Below, one piece after another: positions 57,601 to 64,000 of a DNA stretch of 64,000 bases (the stretch's first letter is position 1; every line of letters begins with the position of its first letter). Under the pieces are notes generated by a model that saw only the letters and a list, made by a program, of their open reading frames with translations, made no database searches and was not told the DNA's origin. A program made the translations under genes and the position numbers. This DNA comes from VRUE01 sp963814915 (GTDB lineage Bacteria > Actinomycetota > Thermoleophilia > Solirubrobacterales > 70-9), in the NCBI GenBank assembly GCA_963814915.1, contig CAWFEI010000009.1:69866-133865 (forward strand). The letters run 5' to 3'.

Positions 57601-58663
57601 GTCGCCGTCGAGCACGCGCTGGGCGTCGCCCACCTCGTGTCCGGTGCGGTGGTCCTTGACCCGCTGGTCGGGGTGCAGGAAATAGCTGCGGATCTGCGAT
57701 CCCCAGGCGACTTCCTTGACCTCGCCGCGCTCCTTGGCCAGCGCTTCGGCCCGTTTGCGCTCCTCGAGCTCGATCAGCTTCGAGCGCAGCAGCTGCATCG
57801 CCACCGCCTTGTTCTGGGTCTGCGAGCGCTCGTTCTGACACTGCACGACGACGCCGGTCGGGATGTGCGTGATCCGCACGGCCGAGTCGGTCTTGTTGAC
57901 GTGCTGGCCGCCGGCGCCCGAGGCGCGGTAGGTGTCGATGCGCAGGTCGGCGTCGTCGACCTCGACCTCGACCCCGGCGTCGACCAGCGGGCCGACATCG
58001 ACCTGGGCGAAGCTCGTGTGGCGCCGTGCCGAGGAGTCGAAGGGAGAGATCCGCACCAGCCTGTGCACGCCGCGCTCGGCGGCGAAGAGGCCGTAGGCGT
58101 TCTCGCCATGGGCCAGGAAAGTGGCCGACTTCAGCCCCGCCTCCTCCCCCGGCGAGGCCTCCTTCATTTCGACCTCGAAGCCACGCCCCTCGGCCCAGCG
58201 CAGATACATACGCAGGAGGATCTCCGCCCAGTCCTGCGAATCGGTGCCACCGGCGCCTGCGTGGACCGAGACGACCGCGTCGCCCGCGTCGTATTTGCCG
58301 CTGAACAGGCGCGCCTCTTCGAGCTCGGCCAACCGACCTTCGACGGAGGCCATCTGCGTGGTCAGCTCTGCCGCCATCTCCTCGTCCTCGGCAGCCATCT
58401 CGGCCAACTCATCGAGGTCGGCCGACTCCGCCTCCAGCTCCTCGAAGGTCTTCAGCCGGCGCTGGGCGCGGGCATGCGCGGCCGAGGTGCGCGCCGCCGA
58501 CTCCTGGTCGTCCCAGAAGCCGGGCCGGCCCATCTCCTCCTCCAGCCCCTCCGCTTCGTCTCGCAGCGAAGCCGGGTCAAAGGTAGTCCGCGAGCAGCTT
58601 CAACTGCTCGCGGATCTCGGCGAGTCGCGCCGGTACCGATTCGGTCTGGGCGACGTCGGCCAT
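57544..58663 (-). CDS. prfB: Peptide chain release factor 2, with programmed +1 frameshift
   Basis: RF2 ends translation at UGA and UAA. Synthesis starts at ATG 58663 and reads 28 codons (MADVAQTESVPARLAEIREQ...) to CTT followed by in-frame TGA at 58577-58579. Shifting forward one base at CTTTGAC continues as DPASLRDEAEGLEEEMGRPGFWDD for 344 more residues, giving 372 in total, the usual RF2 size. The SPF stop-recognition motif (VRISPFDSSARRH) and the catalytic GGQ (YRASGAGGQHVNKTDSAVR) are intact. Without the shift only a short peptide is made, so low RF2 at the UGA raises RF2 synthesis. The ATG overlaps the SnoaL-like gene stop (TGATG). Confidence 0.95.
58576..58582 (-). promoter_or_regulatory. 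RF2 programmed frameshift site CTTTGAC
   Basis: CTT-TGA-C on the coding strand, the canonical RF2 recoding heptamer, with codons matching RF2 in the zero frame before it and the +1 frame after it. The stimulating Shine-Dalgarno-like sequence that helps shifting in E. coli is not obvious just upstream (GCTCGCGGACTAC), so the site may rely on the slippery Leu codon and slow UGA decoding. Confidence 0.92.
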
Positions 58664-59028
58664 CAGCCAAGCTTACCCAGCGCCTCGGCACGATCTTCGA
58701 ACGGTCGCCAACTGCGGATCCTGCGATCGCGCAGTTCGAAGAACCAGGCCATCTCCTCGGTCGAGGCGTGCGACCCGTCCTCGTCCCAATGCCAGGCACG
58801 CCGGATCAAGGCCACGGCCCTATCGGTGTCCTCGTGCAACTCCTGCAGCTCGATCGTCTGCTGAACGCCGCCCGGCGCCCGCGTCGCCCACATCCGAGCA
58901 GCCTCCCGGCCTTTCCTCAAGCCCTTCATCGAATGCAGCTCCACCTCCGGATCGAGCACGGAGACAAACGCATCGAGGTCGCGCTCGTTGAACGCGCGGA
59001 TGAACTCCCGGACAGGGTCGTGGATCAC
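58663..59028 (-). CDS. SnoaL-like/NTF2-fold protein
   Basis: A 121-residue NTF2-fold protein (VREFIRAFNERDLDAFVSVLDPEVELHSM at the N-terminus, HASTEEMAWFFELRDRRIRSWRPFED near the end). Such folds serve as cyclases, isomerases or simple binding domains; no catalytic set can be named here. The start is GTG 59028, 10 bp after the secA stop, and the end overlaps prfB by one base. It thus sits between two core translation/secretion genes and is probably cotranscribed with them. Confidence 0.75.
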   Translation of the reverse strand: MIHDPVREFIRAFNERDLDAFVSVLDPEVELHSMKGLRKGREAARMWATRAPGGVQQTIELQELHEDTDRAVALIRRAWHWDEDGSHASTEEMAWFFELRDRRIRSWRPFEDRAEALGKLG

Positions 59029-59038
59029 GGTCGCGGGG

Positions 59039-61885
<2,847 letters not shown>

Positions 61886-61924
61886 GGACAGAGGGTAGCG
61901 AGGGGGGGCTGGCCGCAGGCACTC

Positions 61925-62272
61925 CTAGGCGGTGCGGCCCCGCAACTGGTTGACGAGACGCCTCGTCCGACGGCGCTTGCGGCGCTTCTCGCGGTGCTTC
62001 TTCACCTGCCGGCGGATGTCCTCGGCAAGTTCGTGGACCGAGTGCGCCATCTCGGGCGAGCACTCCTTCGCGTGCAGGGTCACGCCTTTCAGCCGCAGGG
62101 TCGCCTCGGCGACCTGGCTGTCGGCGATCGCGGGGTTGCGCTCCTCCCAGACCGTGACGTCGAGCGTCGCCAACTCCGAGACCTGTTTGCCCACACGGCG
62201 AAATCGCTTCAGGACGTGCTCTCTCAGCTCGTCGTCGATCTCGACGTTTCGCCCGCGCACCTCAATCCGCAT
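61925..62272 (-). CDS. hpf: Ribosome hibernation promoting factor (HPF/YfiA family)
   Basis: A 115-residue ribosome-associated factor of the short form. IEVRGRNVEIDDELREHVLKRFRRVGKQV and AEATLRLKGVTLHAKECSPEMAHSVHELAEDIRRQVKKHREKRRK give the beta-alpha-beta fold and basic rRNA-binding helix. The longer S30AE C-terminal dimerisation domain of long HPF is absent; instead there is a very basic tail (KRRRTRRLVNQLRGR). It silences ribosomes in starvation. ATG 62272. Encoded just upstream of secA. Confidence 0.9.
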   Translation of the reverse strand: MRIEVRGRNVEIDDELREHVLKRFRRVGKQVSELATLDVTVWEERNPAIADSQVAEATLRLKGVTLHAKECSPEMAHSVHELAEDIRRQVKKHREKRRKRRRTRRLVNQLRGRTA

Positions 62273-62370
62273 CTTGCCTCCTCTGTGGGGTCTGCCTCGA
62301 TGCTACGCCTGTATACGGCGGTGGGCAAGGGGCAATTTCAGAGGCCTCCGGGGTGGCGCCCCGCCCCGGA

Positions 62371-62994
62371 TCAGAGGCGGCGCGTGAAGGTGATCGCGGC
62401 GACACGGACGGCGCCGCTGGAGCGTAGGGCCCGGGCGCAGGACGACAGGGTCGCGCCGGTGGTGAGCACGTCGTCGACGAGCAGGACGCTGCGCGGCGGC
62501 TGGTCGCGGGCACGGATCGACGGTGGGTGGCCGACCCGCTCGGCCCGGCGACGACCTACCTGGCGGCGGCTGCCGCGGCGGGTCAGGCAGGCAGTCAGCG
62601 GCAGCCCGGTGCGCCGGGCCAGCGCCGCCGCCAGCTCCGCCGCCGGATCGAAGCCGCGTGCCAGCGAGCGCAACCGGGCCGTGGGAACGGGGACGATCGC
62701 GCCGCTCAGCACTGCACCGGGCGCCAGCCACTGGATCCGGTCGGCCATCAGGTCGGCGACCGGCAGCAGGCGACGGAACTTGAGCGCGGCGACGAGCTCG
62801 CGGGCGACCCCCTCGTGCGCGGCCGAGGACCAGGCTCGGTCGAGGCCCGGAGCGCCGCCGCCCGAGAGCGGGGCGGCTGCCGCGAGGCGACGCGAACAGC
62901 GCGCGCAGAGCGCCGCCTCGGGACGGCAGCCGCGCCCGCAGGCGGCGCAGAGCGGAGGGACGAGGCCGGCGGTGAGAGCGTGGCGGAGCTTCAT
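62371..62994 (-). CDS. comF: ComF-family phosphoribosyltransferase-like protein
   Basis: A 207-residue protein. N-terminal zinc-binding Cys cluster (LCAACGRGCRPEAALCARCSRRL), then a phosphoribosyltransferase domain with the PRPP loop SVLLVDDVLTTGATLSSCARALR near residue 168 and REL...KF, PVPTARLRSLARGFDPAAELA. ComF proteins assist DNA uptake in competent bacteria and are widespread beyond them. The start ATG 62994 is clear. The gene follows the nucleotidyltransferase and precedes hpf by 98 bp; a uracil-independent role cannot be excluded. Confidence 0.88.
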   Translation of the reverse strand: MKLRHALTAGLVPPLCAACGRGCRPEAALCARCSRRLAAAAPLSGGGAPGLDRAWSSAAHEGVARELVAALKFRRLLPVADLMADRIQWLAPGAVLSGAIVPVPTARLRSLARGFDPAAELAAALARRTGLPLTACLTRRGSRRQVGRRRAERVGHPPSIRARDQPPRSVLLVDDVLTTGATLSSCARALRSSGAVRVAAITFTRRL

Positions 62995-63015
62995 GCCCCG
63001 AGCCTGCGGGGCGGC

Positions 63016-63034
63016 GGCGCGCGCGTGGCGCGCC
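63016..63034. terminator. GC hairpin between nucleotidyltransferase gene and comF
   Basis: A 7-bp perfect stem GCGCGCC/GGCGCGC with a 5-nt loop, 16 bp after the nucleotidyltransferase stop on the minus strand. It contains the same 15-mer GCGCGCGTGGCGCGC as the hairpin at 6953. A terminator or pause site is inferred. Confidence 0.35.
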
Positions 63035-63050
63035 AGATGTCAAATCTTCG

Positions 63051-64000
63051 TCAGGCCTCGCGCGCGTGCGCCGCGGTGCCGCCGATCAGGATCGAGCCCG
63101 GCGGCAACTCGGTTCGTTCGAGCAGGACCGAGTCGCGGACGATCGACCCCGCCCCGATCCGGCAGCCGTCACCGAGAATCGCGGGCCCCTCGATGCGCGA
63201 ACCCGCACCGATCTCGACCGCGGAGCCGATCAGGACGGGAGCCTCGACCTCGACGCCCTCCAGCGGGCTGGCCGAGCGCACCCCGTCTGACACCTGAGGC
63301 GCTCCCGGGTCGACCGCGACCGCGCCATGCAACGCATCGAGGTTGCCGTCGCGCAGCTCGTCGAGATTGCCGATGTCGTTCCAGTAGGCCTCGATCTCGT
63401 GCGAGTAGAACGGCACGTCGGCCTCCAACAGGGCCGGGAAGACGTCCTTTGCCCAATCGGCGAACTCGGGTGGGTCGTCCGGACCGGCGTCGTTGCTGGT
63501 CCCCGGCTCCGGGAAGTAGTCGAAGACCTCGGCGCGGAACATGTAGATGCAGGTGTTGGCGAGGTCGGATAGCGCTTCGGCCGGATCGGGCTTCTCCTGA
63601 AAGCCCTGGACGCGGCCGTCATCTCCGGCGATGACGACGCCGAACTGGTCGGTGTCGGCGACCCGCTTCGTCGCCATCGTGACCAGGCCGTCGTGGGATT
63701 CGTGGAACTCGCGCATCGCGCCGAAGTCGATGTCGGTCAGCGCGTCCCCGGCGACTACGAGGAAGGAGTCACCGAGGAAGCCGGAGGCGTTGCGCACCCC
63801 GCCGGCGGTGCCCAGCAGCTGCTCCTCGAAGCTGTAGGTGAGCCTGAGGCGGAAATCGGACCCGTCGCCGAAGTGCTCTTCGATCGTCTCCGGAAACCAG
63901 TGCAGGTTGGCGATCGCCTCGCTGAAGCCGTGCCGGGCCAGCAGCCGCACGGTGTGCTCCATCACCGGGCGGTTGAGCACCGGCACCATCGGCTTCGGCA
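63051..64000 (-). CDS. Sugar-phosphate nucleotidyltransferase with hexapeptide-repeat tail, 5' end outside window
   Basis: A glycosyltransferase-A-fold nucleotidyltransferase whose first residues lie beyond the right edge; the visible part opens at PKPMVPVLNRPVMEH, so the signature GGxGTRLRPLT loop is missing. The middle has EEQLLGTAGGVRNA, VVAGDALTDIDF, GFQEKPDPAEA and VPFYSHEIEAYWNDIGNLDEL, typical of mannose-1-phosphate guanylyltransferase or glucose-1-phosphate thymidylyltransferase relatives. The end is a left-handed beta-helix with hexapeptide repeats (APVLIGSAVEIGAGSRIEGPAILGDGCRIGAGSIV). It supplies a nucleotide sugar for wall or surface polysaccharide. Exact sugar unknown. Confidence 0.88.
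   Translation of the reverse strand, partial: PKPMVPVLNRPVMEHTVRLLARHGFSEAIANLHWFPETIEEHFGDGSDFRLRLTYSFEEQLLGTAGGVRNASGFLGDSFLVVAGDALTDIDFGAMREFHESHDGLVTMATKRVADTDQFGVVIAGDDGRVQGFQEKPDPAEALSDLANTCIYMFRAEVFDYFPEPGTSNDAGPDDPPEFADWAKDVFPALLEADVPFYSHEIEAYWNDIGNLDELRDGNLDALHGAVAVDPGAPQVSDGVRSASPLEGVEVEAPVLIGSAVEIGAGSRIEGPAILGDGCRIGAGSIVRDSVLLERTELPPGSILIGGTAAHAREA

Overview
The window is 64 kb of very GC-rich, gene-dense DNA with the character of an actinobacterium. Most genes are on the minus strand and are packed into operons with 1-8 nt start/stop overlaps (ATGA, GTGA, TGATG); GTG and TTG starts are frequent. The gene mix (a short HPF, a Rpf-like transglycosylase, TadE-like pilins, a pst/polyphosphate cluster with CHAD proteins, a C-terminal SEC-C tail on SecA, many PIN toxins and cupredoxin lipoproteins) points to Actinomycetota, most likely a Thermoleophilia/Solirubrobacterales-type lineage. 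That lineage call is inference from gene content and style; no rRNA lies in the window.

Layout. 1-7 kb: the end of uvrC, an enoyl-CoA hydratase/isomerase family enzyme, a cupredoxin lipoprotein, a MaoC hydratase, a VapBC module, then a four-gene Tad-like operon: two TadE-like pseudopilins, a degenerate MinD/TadZ-like protein and a TadG-like protein fused to an M15 peptidase and a lytic transglycosylase. 7-20 kb: a nearly continuous phosphate and polyphosphate locus read right to left: OmpR-type response regulator, pstS, pstC, pstA, pstB, phoU, ppx, two half-length CHAD genes, a PHP/glycosyltransferase gene relic, ppk, a DUF47 PhoU-like gene and a Pit transporter. 20-31 kb: uppP, an HD phosphohydrolase, a Rpf-like protein, a second cupredoxin, a P1B ATPase, an APC transporter, purU, a cytochrome P450, an ABC-F protein and a GAP-family membrane protein.

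31.7-40 kb: translation quality control and cell division. tmRNA (ssrA), an FAD disulfide oxidoreductase, an HhH/coiled-coil membrane protein, smpB, an RNB-family exoribonuclease, a C-terminal processing protease, ftsX and ftsE. 40-43 kb: a small graveyard of mobile DNA: an integrase with its catalytic core deleted, a PIN toxin-antitoxin pair, a DHFR-like enzyme and an IS1380-type transposase remnant. 43-49.6 kb: a redox island of ferredoxin, ferredoxin reductase, ferric-reductase-like membrane cytochrome, ApbE flavin transferase and two small Ser/Thr-rich membrane-anchored proteins, divergent from a response regulator, histidine kinase and third small membrane protein. No canonical FMN-binding acceptor for ApbE is present.

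49.6-64 kb: transketolase, nadA, an Fpg-like glycosylase, nadC, an AlbA_2/HATPase regulator with a probable operator, an ECF sigma factor followed by a frameshifted ogt, an acidic secreted protein, prfB with an intact programmed +1 frameshift, a SnoaL-like gene, secA, hpf, comF and a sugar nucleotidyltransferase running off the right edge. prfB and ftsE, commonly neighbours in actinobacteria, are here separated by about 17 kb that includes the mobile relics and the redox island.
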